Shown: piece by piece, positions 15,943 through 25,049 of the stretch
How the letters are laid out: each line of letters opens with the position of its first letter
Position numbering within the stretch: the first letter of the stretch is position 1
DNA from: Actinoallomurus soli
GTDB lineage: Bacteria; Actinomycetota; Actinomycetes; Streptosporangiales; Streptosporangiaceae
NCBI RefSeq assembly: GCF_024055715.1
Contig: NZ_JAMXMV010000002.1
Location: forward strand, 1-64,000
Direction: 5' to 3'
DNA: 64,000 nucleotides
Position numbers and translations under genes: made by a program
Notes under the pieces: generated by a model
Database searches by the model: none
What the model was told of the DNA's origin: nothing
The model's input: only the letters and a program-made list of their open reading frames with translations

Positions 15943-17477
15943 CGTGCCCCCAGGAGCAGGCGTACGGCCCCGTCGGTGAGGGCGAGGAGCGTCTTCGGCC
16001 ACAGGCCGATGAACAGCGTGGCGGTGATCAGCGGGGTCCAGGCCAGCAGTTCGTGCGAGCGAACGTCGGCGAACCGTGCCGTGCGCCAGCGTTCGGCCAC
16101 CGGGCCGTGGGTGACCCGCGACAGCAGCCGCAGGAAGTAGGCGGCGGTCAGCACCGCGCCGAGCCCGCCGACGGCCATGAAGGTGATGAACGTCGGCCTC
16201 GGCAGCCCGCTGTGCGGCTCGTACGCGCCGAGCAGTGCCAGCATCTCGCCCCAGAAGCCGGCCAGGCCGGGCAGGCCCATGCTCGCCACCGCGGCGAACG
16301 TGAGGATGGAGGCGAGGTACGGGGCCTTGGCGAGCATGCCGCCGCCGAGGGCGTCCAGGTCGCCGGTGCCGTACCGCTCCTTGATCGCCCCGGCGAGGAA
16401 GAACAGCAGGCCGGTGATGAGGCCGTGCGCGATGTTGCCGAACAGCGCGGCGTTCAGCCCGACGGGCGTGAGCGTCGCGATGCCGAGCAGGACGAATCCC
16501 ATGTGCCCGATGGACGAGTAGGCGATCATCCGCTTGAGTTCGCGCTGCGCGAGGCAGGCCAGCGCGCCGTACACGATCCCGATGACGGCGAGGAGGCCGA
16601 GCCAGGGCGCCCAGACCTTCGCGCCCTCCGGCGCCATCGGCACGGCGATGCGGACGAAGCCGTACGTGCCCATCTTCAGCAGCACCCCGGCCAGCAGCAC
16701 CGAGCCGATGGTCGGCGCCTCGGTGTGGGCGTCCGGCAGCCAGGTGTGCAGCGGCCACATCGGCGTCTTGACCGCGAAGCCGAGGGCGAGCAGCCCGAAC
16801 GCGGCGACCTGCAGGCCGTGCGACAGGCCGGCGCCGTGCCGGGCGGTGAGGGCGGTCATGTCGAGGGTGTGGGCGTTCACCGCGACGATGAGGATGCCGA
16901 CGAGCAGGAAGCCGGAGCCGAGCAGCGTGTAGAGGATGAACTTGTTCGCCGCCGCACGGGCGCGTGGCGCGGCGTCCTTGCCCGAACCGCCCCAGTCGGC
17001 GATCACGAAGTACATCGGGATGAGGACGACCTCGAAGAACACGAAGAACAGCAGGAGGTCGAGCGCGACGAACGTGCCCAGCATGCCGACCTCGAGCAGC
17101 AGGACCAGCCCGATCAGCGCCTGCGGCGACCCGCCCCGCGACCCGGCGGGGACCGGCAGCGCGCGGGCGGTGTAGACCATGCACAGGAACGTCAGCGCCG
17201 CCGTCAGCACGACGAGCGGCAGGGAGATGCCGTCGACACCCAGGTGGAAGCGGAGCCCGATGGACTTCGCCCAGGGGACGTTCACGCCGAGCTGCGCGCC
17301 GCGCCGGCCGTAGTCGAAGGCGGCCGCGGCCGCGACCGCCAGCACCAGCGTCACGCCGGACACCGCCAGGCCGTACAACCGCGCCAGGCGCGTCACCCGG
17401 CGCGGGCTCCCCGGCAGGGGGACGAGCATCCCCAGCGCCCCGAGGAAGGGCACCGCGAGCATCGCCGCGAGGATCAT
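15939..17477 (-). CDS. nuoM: NADH-quinone oxidoreductase subunit M, reduced nuo cluster
   Basis: 512 residues from MILAAMLAVPFLGAL. An antiporter-like subunit with the conserved DLLLFFVFFEVVLIPMYF glutamate helix, [20 protein letters not shown] and RMIAYSSIGHMGFVLLG. Its proton-pumping role in complex I is inferred from the family. It is ATGA-coupled to nuoN downstream and to a 22-codon ORF upstream that separates it from nuoL. Confidence 0.95.
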   Translation of the reverse strand: MILAAMLAVPFLGALGMLVPLPGSPRRVTRLARLYGLAVSGVTLVLAVAAAAAFDYGRRGAQLGVNVPWAKSIGLRFHLGVDGISLPLVVLTAALTFLCMVYTARALPVPAGSRGGSPQALIGLVLLLEVGMLGTFVALDLLLFFVFFEVVLIPMYFVIADWGGSGKDAAPRARAAANKFILYTLLGSGFLLVGILIVAVNAHTLDMTALTARHGAGLSHGLQVAAFGLLALGFAVKTPMWPLHTWLPDAHTEAPTIGSVLLAGVLLKMGTYGFVRIAVPMAPEGAKVWAPWLGLLAVIGIVYGALACLAQRELKRMIAYSSIGHMGFVLLGIATLTPVGLNAALFGNIAHGLITGLLFFLAGAIKERYGTGDLDALGGGMLAKAPYLASILTFAAVASMGLPGLAGFWGEMLALLGAYEPHSGLPRPTFITFMAVGGLGAVLTAAYFLRLLSRVTHGPVAERWRTARFADVRSHELLAWTPLITATLFIGLWPKTLLALTDGAVRLLLGAR

Positions 17478-17542
17478 GTCGACACCGCCCGCTTCACCGC
17501 GACGATCGACCTCGGCACCGCCCGCTTCGCCGCGACGATCAT
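17474..17542 (-). CDS. 22-residue coupled micro-ORF between nuoL and nuoM
   Basis: The ATG (17542-17540) overlaps the nuoL stop as ATGA, and the TGA (17476-17474) overlaps the nuoM start as ATGA. The peptide is basic and made of an internal tandem repeat, [12 protein letters not shown] followed by IVAVKRAVST, reflecting a 33-bp DNA duplication. It could be a translated coupling relay or merely a duplicated nuoM start region; no function is known. Confidence 0.45.
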   Translation of the reverse strand: MIVAAKRAVPRSIVAVKRAVST

Positions 17543-19575
17543 GTCAGCACCACCACCGCGACCACTATCAGCACCACTCCCGCGAAGAGCCCGGAGACGT
17601 ACGCCTGCGCGTTGCCGTTCTCGGTGGCCCGCAGCAGGCCGCCGAGCCGCCGCGCGCCCCGGCCGGAGCCCTCGACGCCGGCGTCGACGACGCGTTCGTC
17701 GGCGTGGACGACGAGCCGGGCGAGGGCCCGCACCGGCCGTACGATCGTCACGTCGTAGACGGTGTCGAGGTAGAAGGCCGCGCGCAGCACCGGCCGCAGC
17801 GGGCCGAGCAGGCGGACGGGGTCCAGGGCCGGGTCGTTGTTCCAGACGACGTACACGCCGCCCGCCCCGGCGGCGGCGCACAGCAGCGAGATCACCGCCA
17901 TGCCCCACTCGGGCCGCAGCTCGGCGCTGCCCAGCCCGAAGAAGCCCAGGATGAGCGCCGGGACCGCCAGCGCCGCGACCGGCCAGCGCATCAGCGGCGT
18001 CGCCTCCCGCGCCCGTACCGCCGACCGCCGCTCACCGAAGAACGTCACCAGCCAGGTCCGCGTGGCGTACGCCGCGGTGATCACCACGGTCAGGAGCCCG
18101 GTGACCAGCACGAGCCAGGCGACCCACGACGGGATGTGCGGGACCGGCGCGCCCATCATGTGCCGGGGTTTCACGGTCCAGGTCAGGACCACGGCCTGTC
18201 CCTGCGGGGCCGGTCGCGTGGTCAGTGGCGTGGAGGCGTACCAGCCGCCGGCGGACGGCGTTCCGCGGTCGTGGGCGGCCTTCCACGCCTGGGACAGGAT
18301 CGTGTCCTTGCTGAAGAAGCCGCTGGCGGGCGGGATGCCGGCCAGGGCCGCGAACCCGACCGTCATCGACCAGAACGTCACCGGCATGGCCAGGCGCAGG
18401 CCGCCCATGGCGCTCATCAGGTTCGAGCCGACGGTGACGATGACGCAGCCCGCGCCGAGGAACAGCAGCGCCTTGAACGCCCCGTGCGCCAGCAGGTGGA
18501 AGACCGCGCCGTCCCGGGCGCCGACCGCGAGGCCGGCCGCCATGTAGGCGAGCTGGCTGATCGTCGAGTAGGCCAGCACCCGCTTGAGATCCTCCTGGGC
18601 GAGCGCGGCCAGCGCGGCGCCGAGCATGGAGATCGCGGCGATGACGCCGAGGACCGCCAGCGACGCCGGCGCGAAGAAGAACGCCGGGTAGAGCCGGGCG
18701 ACGACGTACACGCCCGCCGCGACCATCGTCGCGGCGTGGATCAGCGCGCTGATCGGCGTGGGACCGGCCATGGCGTCCGGCAGCCAGGTGTGCAGCGGGA
18801 ACTGCGCGCTCTTGCCCGCGACCCCGCACAGCAGCAGGAGCGTGCCCGCCAGCAGCGCGGTGTGCGGCATGACCCCGACCCGCCCGATGATCTCCCGGAT
18901 CTGGAACGAGTGCGCCGCCAGGCCCAGCACGAAGATCCCGAACAGGAAGCCGACGTCGCCGAGCCGGGTGACGAGGAACGCCTTGACGGCGGCGCGCGAG
19001 GTGGCCCGGTCGTGCCAGTAGTGCCCGATCAGGAAGTACGAGCAGATGCCCATGACCTCCCACCCGACGTACAGCACGAGCAGGTCGCCGGACAGGACCA
19101 CGAGCAGCATCGCCGCGGTGAACAGGGACACGAACGCCGCGTAGGAGGAGTAGCGCGGGTCGTCGCGCATGTAGGCGACGGAGTAGATCTGCACCGCCAG
19201 TGCCACGCAGCAGACCAGGAGCGCGACCACCGAGGCGAGCCCGTCGACCTGCAGGGACAGCGTGATCTCGACCGTGCCCGTCGGGACGCGGGTCAGCGTG
19301 CCGACGTGCGAGGCGGGGTGCCGCAGCTGGTCGACGGCGAGCACGGCGGTCAGCACGGTGGACACGGCGACCGGCACGACGGCGATCAGCGCCGGGCCGT
19401 TCGCGGGCATCCGCCGCGCCAGCACGAGCGCGCCGCGCCGCGCGGTGCCGGGAGCGGGCTTGCGCACCCGGCGGGCCAGCGGGGACAGCAGATGCGAGAC
19501 GGTGTGCCCGAACAGCATGCCGACCAGGGCGGCGGCGAACGGGAGCACGACCGCGACGGCCGCCACGACGATCAC
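17539..19575 (-). CDS. nuoL: NADH-quinone oxidoreductase subunit L, reduced nuo cluster
   Basis: 678 residues from a GTG that overlaps the nuoK stop (GTGA). The largest antiporter-like subunit, with [40 protein letters not shown], a central [14 protein letters not shown] and a C-terminal extension that includes the lateral helix region ending VVVLT. Slightly longer than typical owing to a loop at about 480-530 ([20 protein letters not shown]). It acts at the distal end of the membrane arm. Confidence 0.95.
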   Translation of the reverse strand: MIVVAAVAVVLPFAAALVGMLFGHTVSHLLSPLARRVRKPAPGTARRGALVLARRMPANGPALIAVVPVAVSTVLTAVLAVDQLRHPASHVGTLTRVPTGTVEITLSLQVDGLASVVALLVCCVALAVQIYSVAYMRDDPRYSSYAAFVSLFTAAMLLVVLSGDLLVLYVGWEVMGICSYFLIGHYWHDRATSRAAVKAFLVTRLGDVGFLFGIFVLGLAAHSFQIREIIGRVGVMPHTALLAGTLLLLCGVAGKSAQFPLHTWLPDAMAGPTPISALIHAATMVAAGVYVVARLYPAFFFAPASLAVLGVIAAISMLGAALAALAQEDLKRVLAYSTISQLAYMAAGLAVGARDGAVFHLLAHGAFKALLFLGAGCVIVTVGSNLMSAMGGLRLAMPVTFWSMTVGFAALAGIPPASGFFSKDTILSQAWKAAHDRGTPSAGGWYASTPLTTRPAPQGQAVVLTWTVKPRHMMGAPVPHIPSWVAWLVLVTGLLTVVITAAYATRTWLVTFFGERRSAVRAREATPLMRWPVAALAVPALILGFFGLGSAELRPEWGMAVISLLCAAAGAGGVYVVWNNDPALDPVRLLGPLRPVLRAAFYLDTVYDVTIVRPVRALARLVVHADERVVDAGVEGSGRGARRLGGLLRATENGNAQAYVSGLFAGVVLIVVAVVVLT

Positions 19576-19937
19576 CGGCGCACCCCTTCGTCGTCGGTCA
19601 TGGACCCGACGTCGGAGTCGGGGTCCGGGTCGCCCTCGGCGAGCGTACGGAGCCGGTCGATGTCGACCGTACGGCGGTTGCGGTAGATCAGCAGCACCAG
19701 CGCCAGGCCGATGCCCACCTCGGCGGCGGCCAGCACGATGACGAACAGCGTCAGCATCTGGCCGCCGTGCAGCCGGTCGGCCCACCGCATGTCGAAGACG
19801 ACGAGGTTGAGGTTGACCGCGTTGAGCATCAGCTCGACGGACATCAGCACGAGGATCGCGTTGCGCCGGGCGAGCACGCCGTACACGCCCACGGCGAACA
19901 GCAGCGCCGCGATCACCACCGGGTAGACGAGATGCAT
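19572..19937 (-). CDS. nuoK: NADH-quinone oxidoreductase subunit K, reduced nuo cluster
   Basis: 121 residues from [20 protein letters not shown]. Three transmembrane helices with the essential glutamates in [17 protein letters not shown] and [20 protein letters not shown]. An acidic cytosolic tail ([18 protein letters not shown]) extends about 20 residues beyond the usual end. The start overlaps the nuoJ stop by one base (TGATG), and the stop overlaps the nuoL GTG. Confidence 0.95.
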   Translation of the reverse strand: MHLVYPVVIAALLFAVGVYGVLARRNAILVLMSVELMLNAVNLNLVVFDMRWADRLHGGQMLTLFVIVLAAAEVGIGLALVLLIYRNRRTVDIDRLRTLAEGDPDPDSDVGSMTDDEGVRR

Positions 19938-20599
19938 CAGATCTCCTCGTCCACGCGGGACAGCACGATGGTGTCCTCGTCGTCGGGACCCGTCCGCCGC
20001 TTGGCCGTGCCGAGGCGCCGCGCGACCACGCCGCGGGGCGCCGCGGGCCGGCGGCGGGGCGCGGGGTCCTCCTCCTCGGGCTCCGGCCCGGCGCCGCGGA
20101 TGTCGGTACGGGACAGCACGATCGCGCCGATCAGCGCGGCCAGCAGCAGCACCGACAGCGCCTCGAACGGCAGCACCCAGGTCTGGAACAGGCTCCCGCC
20201 GAGCGTGTGCGACGACCCGCTGCCCACCCGGTCCTTGATCGGAACGTACGCCGAGCGGAACCCGCGGACCAGCGTCGTCACCAGGACCGCCGCGGTCGCC
20301 ACCGCCACGACGAGGGCGACGATCCGGTTGCCCGAGTCCAGGTCCTCCGAGCGCCCGATCGGCGCGCGGGTCAGCATGATCCCGAACAGGAGGAGCACGA
20401 CGACCGCGCCGACGTAGATCAGCACCTGCACCCAGGCGACGAACTCCGCCGTCAGGACGAGGTACGAGCCGGCCAGCGCGCCGAACGACACGACCAGCCA
20501 CAGCGCGGCGTGCACGAGCTGCCGGGTGGCGACCACGAGCACGCCGGAGCCCACCGCGACCACTCCGAGCAGCACGATGACGACGTCCGCCGCGGTCAC
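19937..20599 (-). CDS. nuoJ: NADH-quinone oxidoreductase subunit J, reduced nuo cluster
   Basis: 220 residues from a GTG inside the nuoI stop (GTGA). Five transmembrane helices, with the conserved [19 protein letters not shown] and [20 protein letters not shown]. The last 55 residues form a charged cytosolic tail ([19 protein letters not shown], ending [12 protein letters not shown]), longer than usual. The membrane subunit next to the quinone module. Confidence 0.95.
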   Translation of the reverse strand: MTAADVVIVLLGVVAVGSGVLVVATRQLVHAALWLVVSFGALAGSYLVLTAEFVAWVQVLIYVGAVVVLLLFGIMLTRAPIGRSEDLDSGNRIVALVVAVATAAVLVTTLVRGFRSAYVPIKDRVGSGSSHTLGGSLFQTWVLPFEALSVLLLAALIGAIVLSRTDIRGAGPEPEEEDPAPRRRPAAPRGVVARRLGTAKRRTGPDDEDTIVLSRVDEEI

Positions 20600-21087
20600 C
20601 TCGTCTTCAGCTCCTTGGGCGGCTCGGCGCCGGGGTCGTGCGCGGGCGGGGGCGGCACCGTCCACATCCACTCGCGGAGCCGCTCCCGCTCATGCGTCAG
20701 CTCGGCGATGTCGTACTCGGCGTACTCGAACTCCGGCGACCAGAACAGCGCGTCGAACGGGCACGCCTCGATGCAGATCCCGCAGTACATGCACAGCGCG
20801 AAGTCGATGGCGAACCGGTCGAGGACGTTACGGGTGCGCGCCCGGCCGCCGGTCGGGGCGGGCAGCGTCTCCTTGTGCGAGTCGATGTAGATGCACCAGT
20901 CGGGACACTCGCGGGCGCAGAGCATGCAGACGGTGCAGTTCTCCTCGAACAGTGCGATCACGCCGCGACTGCGGGGCGGCAGGTCGGGCTGCACCTCGGG
21001 GTACTGCCGCGTGATCGAACGCCGCGTCATCGTACGCAGCGTCACCGCGAGCCCCTTCGCCAGGCCAGATCCGGGAAGCCGTGCCAC
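20596..21087 (-). CDS. nuoI: NADH-quinone oxidoreductase subunit I (two 4Fe-4S clusters), reduced nuo cluster
   Basis: 163 residues from a GTG ([12 protein letters not shown]). Two ferredoxin-type cluster motifs are seen, [12 protein letters not shown] and [12 protein letters not shown], with an N-terminal amphipathic helix and [15 protein letters not shown]. The clusters (N6a/N6b) pass electrons towards NuoB. In a complex without the NADH module this subunit is a plausible docking point for reduced ferredoxin. It is the first gene of the nuoIJKLMN block; the rest of the operon (nuoABCH) lies 10 kb upstream, so this block needs its own promoter. Confidence 0.95.
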   Translation of the reverse strand: MARLPGSGLAKGLAVTLRTMTRRSITRQYPEVQPDLPPRSRGVIALFEENCTVCMLCARECPDWCIYIDSHKETLPAPTGGRARTRNVLDRFAIDFALCMYCGICIEACPFDALFWSPEFEYAEYDIAELTHERERLREWMWTVPPPPAHDPGAEPPKELKTR

Positions 21088-21102
21088 GGTTCACCATGAT
21101 TA

Positions 21103-21194
21103 CTTATAGGGAGCGTCTTTCGAACACGACCGTATACCCATCGAGCCGAAACGGGTCGCGGCGCTGCGGCGCTCGACCGGCTTACCATCGGGCC
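21103..21194. promoter_or_regulatory. Divergent promoter region for nuoI-N and the HhH gene
   Basis: A 107-base gap separates nuoI (minus) from the plus-strand HhH gene. On the minus strand TATAAG at 21108-21103 could be a -10 box, putting transcription start a few bases before the nuoI GTG. I see no convincing -35. The AT-rich patch (ATGATTACTTATAGGG) stands out in this GC-rich setting. Confidence 0.35.
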
Positions 21195-21881
21195 ATGACG
21201 CGGTCGCCGATGCCCCCGCCCGAACGACGGCCGTCTCAGCTTCCGCCGCGCCCTCCCTCGGACGGGCTGGGCTGGTCGGTGGTGCCGCTGATCACCCTCG
21301 GCGTCGGCTCGCCGGTCTCGTTCCTGTACGCGGCGGTCCGGCGGCGTTCGGCGGGGCTGGCGGTCGCCGCGGCGGTCTACGCCGGCGCGCTGGTGGCGGC
21401 GTACGAGGCGCTCCTCGCACCGGGCGATGAGCCGCACACCCTCGGCCTGCTCCTGCTCCTGGGCACCTGGATCGTCAGCGCCATGCACGCGATCGGCGCC
21501 CGCCCCCGCCTGTACCCGCCCGCCGACCCCAGCGACCAGCGGAACCGCCGGGTCGTCGAGGCGGCGCGGTACCGCCGGACGCTCCGCGAGGAGGCCCGCC
21601 GGATCGCGCTGGAGGACCGCGGCCTGGCGCACGAGCTGCGCATCGGCCGGCCCGACCTGGACCCGCGCGCGTACGACGACGGCGGGCTGATCGACGTGAA
21701 CCACGCTCCGCCGCAGGCGCTGGCCCTGCTTCCGGGCGTGACGCCGGAGCTCGTCGACCGGATCGTCCGCTGCCGGGCCGAGCACGGCGGGTTCATCTCG
21801 GCCGAGGAGCTCGCGATCCAGGCCGACCTGCCGCCGCGGATCGTCCCCGACATCGCCGAGTACGGCCTGTTCCTCACCTGA
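21195..21881 (+). CDS. Membrane protein with C-terminal helix-hairpin-helix (ComEA-like) domain
   Basis: 228 residues from MTRSPMPPPERRPSQ. A proline-rich N-terminus, two or three hydrophobic segments (WSVVPLITLGVGSPVSFLY; LAVAAAVYAGALVAAYEA; LGLLLLLGTWIVSAMHA), a charged linker, then the HhH pair: IDVNHAPPQALALLPGV and VDRIVRCRAEHGGFISAEEL. The D-N-A-L-LPG pattern is that of ComEA/T2SK-type HhH domains, which bind DNA or act in protein contacts. The membrane topology resembles small actinobacterial HhH proteins of unknown role rather than a competence protein. No competence genes are nearby. Confidence 0.75.
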   Translation: MTRSPMPPPERRPSQLPPRPPSDGLGWSVVPLITLGVGSPVSFLYAAVRRRSAGLAVAAAVYAGALVAAYEALLAPGDEPHTLGLLLLLGTWIVSAMHAIGARPRLYPPADPSDQRNRRVVEAARYRRTLREEARRIALEDRGLAHELRIGRPDLDPRAYDDGGLIDVNHAPPQALALLPGVTPELVDRIVRCRAEHGGFISAEELAIQADLPPRIVPDIAEYGLFLT

Positions 21882-22000
21882 GGGGCTCGGGGGGTGGGGT
21901 GAACCGAACCCCGGATATCCGTACTCTCACGATCGTCCGGTGAGGCGCTCGGCCGCGAGCATGAAGGCACGACATCGCCGCTCGACGGAGGAGACCCCCG

Positions 22001-22462
22001 ATGACCGCTCTGACCTCTGGTTCCCCGATGGCCGGCTGGTGGCGGACGCCGTTCACCGCCGAGCCGTGGCGGCGCACCGCCTACGTCGTGCTGGCGCCCG
22101 TCGCCGCGGTGGTCGCGATCGCCGACGGCGGGCGGGTCCAGCGCCGGCTGGCGGGCGCGCTCCTCGGCCGCGGCGTGCGGGCCGGCCGGCTGCGCGGCGT
22201 CGCCGTCCTGCCGCTCGCCCTCGTGAGCCTGGTGATCACCGGCTACGGATGGTCGCTCGTGGCCCTCAACCTGGGCTACCCGGTACGTTGGCTGATCGGC
22301 ATGGGCGGATCGTACGAGCACGCGTGGGGCGGCCCCACGTTCGCCGGGGCGTGGGCCTTCCACGCCGTCTTCGGCGGGCTGACCTTCCTGTTCCTCATGC
22401 CGTGGATCCTGCGCGGCCTGACCGCCCTGCAGGTGCGGGTCCTGGGGCGATGGAACGTCTGA
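22001..22462 (+). CDS. Membrane sensor-domain protein preceding the histidine kinase
   Basis: 153 residues; GGAGGAG lies nine bases before the ATG. Two or three transmembrane segments (TAYVVLAPVAAVVAIA; VAVLPLALVSLVITGYGWSL; FGGLTFLFLMPWILRGL) with the W-x-L-xx-NLGYPVRW region typical of the membrane sensor domain found in actinobacterial NarL-type kinases. Its end overlaps the start of the kinase by 13 bases, so the two are co-translated and probably act together. Confidence 0.7.
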   Translation: MTALTSGSPMAGWWRTPFTAEPWRRTAYVVLAPVAAVVAIADGGRVQRRLAGALLGRGVRAGRLRGVAVLPLALVSLVITGYGWSLVALNLGYPVRWLIGMGGSYEHAWGGPTFAGAWAFHAVFGGLTFLFLMPWILRGLTALQVRVLGRWNV

Positions 22463-23751
22463 CCCGCGGCGCGGCGTCCCGTCCGGCGACCGCCGCGCGG
22501 GCGGCCTTCGGCCGGCGGGCGGCGGTCGAGCTGCTGTACGCCGTGGTGACCATCCCGGTGGCCGTCCTCGGCTTCGGCTACGCGGTGGCGACGCTGGTCT
22601 TCGGCACCGGCCTGGCCGTCACCGCGGCCGGCATTCCGCTCCTCGCCGTGGCCCTGATCGGCGCCCGGCGGTTCGGCGGCCTGTACCGCGGGCTCGCCGG
22701 GCGGCTCCTCGGCGAGCGCGTACCGCCGCCGACGCCCCACCGCCCCGGCACCGGGTTCTACGGCCGGGTCCAGGCCGTGCTCGGCGACGCCGCCGGCTGG
22801 CGGGCGATGGCGTATCTCCTCCTGCGGCTGCCCGTCGCCCTCCTCCACCTCTACGTCATCCTCTTCACCTGGGGATGGGGCTTCGTCGCGCTGACCTATC
22901 CGCTGCAGCACGCGTTCGGCCTGAACGAGGTCACGACCCGTGACGAGCAGGGCATGATCAGGCACGGTTTCGCGGTCGGCGGACTCCACCTCGACACCTG
23001 GCCCCGCGTCCTGCTCGTCTCGGTGGTCGGCGCGATCCTCCTGTTCGTCGCGCCCAAGGCGGTACGCGCGGTCGTGCTGCTGGACCGGACGCTGATCCGG
23101 CGGCTCCTGGGCGACTCCTCCCCCGCCGAACGCATCCGCACCCTGGAGGAGACCCGCGCGCGGGCGGTCGACGACGCCGCCGCGACGCTCCGCCGCATCG
23201 AGCGCGACCTGCACGACGGCGCGCAGGCCCGCCTCGTCGCGCTGACGATGCAGCTCACCCTGCTGCGGGAGACGGCGCCGGAGGGCCCCGTCCGTGACCT
23301 CGCCACCGCCGCCCAGGCGACGGCCCGGGAGGCCGTCACCGAACTGCGCGAGCTCGTACGCGGCATCCACCCGCCGGTCCTGGACAGCGGCCTGGACGCC
23401 GCCCTGGCCTCGCTCGCGGCGCGCGCCGGCCTGCCCGTCGAGCTGCGCGCCGACATCCCCGCACGGCCGACGGCGGCGATCGAGTCGATCGCGTACTTCT
23501 GCGCGGCGGAGCTGCTGACCAACGTCATCAAGCACAGCGGCGCCACCCGCGCCGAGATCGAGGTGGTGCAGCGCGACGACCGGCTGCGCCTGCGCGTACG
23601 GGACGACGGCGCGGGCGGCGCGGTCCTCGGCGGGGGATCGGGCCTGTCCGGCCTCGCCGAGCGGATCCGGCCCGTCGACGGCCGCCTGGAGGTCGACAGC
23701 CCGGCCGGTGGCCCTACGGTGATCAGCGTCGAACTCCCTTCTCATGCCTGA
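22450..23751 (+). CDS. Membrane sensor histidine kinase, NarL/LiaS type
   Basis: 433 residues. The N-terminal 220 residues form a membrane sensor domain (several TM helices, VVTIPVAVLGFGYAVATLVF; LPVALLHLYVILFTWGWGFV). A dimerisation helix with the phospho-acceptor His255 follows (ERDLHDGAQARLVALTMQL), then a HATPase domain with AELLTNVIKHSGA (N box), RDDGAGGAV and GLSGLAERI (G boxes). It should phosphorylate the regulator encoded 10 bases downstream. The signal is unknown. Confidence 0.9.
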   Translation: MERLTRGAASRPATAARAAFGRRAAVELLYAVVTIPVAVLGFGYAVATLVFGTGLAVTAAGIPLLAVALIGARRFGGLYRGLAGRLLGERVPPPTPHRPGTGFYGRVQAVLGDAAGWRAMAYLLLRLPVALLHLYVILFTWGWGFVALTYPLQHAFGLNEVTTRDEQGMIRHGFAVGGLHLDTWPRVLLVSVVGAILLFVAPKAVRAVVLLDRTLIRRLLGDSSPAERIRTLEETRARAVDDAAATLRRIERDLHDGAQARLVALTMQLTLLRETAPEGPVRDLATAAQATAREAVTELRELVRGIHPPVLDSGLDAALASLAARAGLPVELRADIPARPTAAIESIAYFCAAELLTNVIKHSGATRAEIEVVQRDDRLRLRVRDDGAGGAVLGGGSGLSGLAERIRPVDGRLEVDSPAGGPTVISVELPSHA

Positions 23752-23761
23752 GGATGAGCCC

Positions 23762-24400
23762 ATGCGCATCGTGATCGCCGACGACGCCGTCATCCTGCGG
23801 GAGGGGCTCGCCCAGCTGCTCGCCGCGCGCGGCCACGAGGTGGTCGCGGGGGTCGGGGACGCCGCCGCGCTGCGGGAGGCGGTCGCGGAGCACCGCCCCG
23901 ACGTCGCCGTCATCGACGTACGGATGCCGCCGACGCACACCGACGAGGGGCTGCGCGCGGCGATCGACCTGCGGCGCGACCATCCGCGTGTGGGGATCCT
24001 GCTGTTCTCCCAGTACGTCGAGACGCGGTTCGCCGCCGACCTGCTCGCCGGGTCGCCCGCCGGCGTCGGCTACCTGCTCAAGGAGCGCGTCGCCGACCTG
24101 GACGACTTCGTCGACGCGCTGCGGCGGGTCGCCGTCGGCGGAACCGCCCTGGACCCCGAGGTCGTCGCCCAGCTGCTCGGCTCCCGCCACCAGGGCGTCG
24201 GCGCGCTGACCCCGCGCGAGCGGGAGGTCCTGGCCTTGATGGCCGAGGGCCGGGCGAACGCGGCGATCGCCAAGACCCTCGTCGTCTCCGACCGGGCGGT
24301 GGAGAAGCACATCGCCAACATCTTCACCAAGCTCGGCCTGGCGCCGTCCGGCGACGACCACCGCCGGGTGCTGGCGGTCCTGCGCTATCTCAGGTCCTGA
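23762..24400 (+). CDS. LuxR/NarL-family response regulator
   Basis: 212 residues from MRIVIADDAV, with GAGGATGAG before the ATG. Receiver domain with the phosphorylated Asp52 (VAVIDVRMPPTH) and the conserved K in GYLLKERVADLDD. The C-terminal LuxR helix-turn-helix is LTPREREVLALMAEG, ANAAIAKTLVVSDRAVEKHI. The partner kinase is directly upstream in the same operon. Targets are not evident; the convergent tetR gene lies downstream. Confidence 0.92.
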   Translation: MRIVIADDAVILREGLAQLLAARGHEVVAGVGDAAALREAVAEHRPDVAVIDVRMPPTHTDEGLRAAIDLRRDHPRVGILLFSQYVETRFAADLLAGSPAGVGYLLKERVADLDDFVDALRRVAVGGTALDPEVVAQLLGSRHQGVGALTPREREVLALMAEGRANAAIAKTLVVSDRAVEKHIANIFTKLGLAPSGDDHRRVLAVLRYLRS

Positions 24401-24409
24401 CCGGCCTTC

Positions 24410-24451
24410 CCGGAGACCGCGGTCTTCTCATCCGGAGACCGCGGTCTTCTC
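24410..24451. repeat. Tandem 22-bp repeat at the tetR 3' end
   Basis: CCGGAGACCGCGGTCTTCTC occurs at 24410-24429 and again at 24432-24451. Each unit contains the palindrome AGACCGCGGTCT. The second copy codes for the last residues of the TetR protein (KTAVSG). The duplicated palindrome between convergent genes could act as a bidirectional terminator. Confidence 0.7.
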
Positions 24452-25009
24452 GCCCCGGAGGCCGCGGTCGACGAAGCCGATCATCCAGTCGAAGCTCTCG
24501 TCGGTGTCGCCGGTCCACCGAAAGCCGTTCGCGGCCTGGAGCGCGGCGAGCCCGTGGAACAGGCACCGCAGGGTGCGCTGCGCGTGCACCATCTCGTCAT
24601 CCCCGACGCCGTATCCCCGCAGGATCGCGGCCATCGACTCCAGCACCCGGGCGCTCGCGTCGTAGAGCTCGTCGCCGGGCCCGGTGACCTCGGCGCCGAT
24701 CGTCGCGGCGTAGCGGCCGGGGTGGGCGGTGACGTACGCCGCGAACGCCCGGGCGAAGGCCGCCAGCGCGTCCGAGCCCGCCCTGCCCTGGATCGCGGCC
24801 CGTACCGCCTCGCCGAGCTCGGTCACCGCGAGGACCGCGACCCGGCGCCGCAGGTCGTCCAGGCCGCCGACGTGCTTGTACAGGGACGGCGTCCGGACCC
24901 CGAGCCGCTGGGCGAGCGCGCCCATCGCCAGGTCCTGGTAGCCGACCTCGTCGGCCAGCTCCGCGCCGGCCCGTACGACGTCGGCCGCGGTCAGTCTGCC
25001 CCGTGGCAT
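24428..25009 (-). CDS. TetR-family regulator
   Basis: 193 residues with the N-terminal helix-turn-helix (LTAADVVRAGAELADEVGYQ, MGALAQRLGVRTPSLYKHVG) and a C-terminal ligand domain of the WHG type (YAATIGAEVTGPGDELYDAS, LFHGLAALQAANGF, FDWMIGFVDRGLRG). It is the second gene of a pair with the alpha/beta hydrolase 40 bases upstream and probably represses that operon through the AT-rich inverted repeat at 25900-25937. Confidence 0.92.
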   Translation of the reverse strand: MPRGRLTAADVVRAGAELADEVGYQDLAMGALAQRLGVRTPSLYKHVGGLDDLRRRVAVLAVTELGEAVRAAIQGRAGSDALAAFARAFAAYVTAHPGRYAATIGAEVTGPGDELYDASARVLESMAAILRGYGVGDDEMVHAQRTLRCLFHGLAALQAANGFRWTGDTDESFDWMIGFVDRGLRGEKTAVSG

Positions 25010-25049
25010 CGCTCCTCCTTCTCGGGTCAGGCGGCCGTACGCTCCTCGA

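Noticed and set aside
16053-17954. Very long plus-strand frames opposite nuoM and nuoL
   Set aside because: They are antisense shadows of the nuo genes, with Arg/Gly/His-rich low-complexity translations typical of GC-rich antisense.
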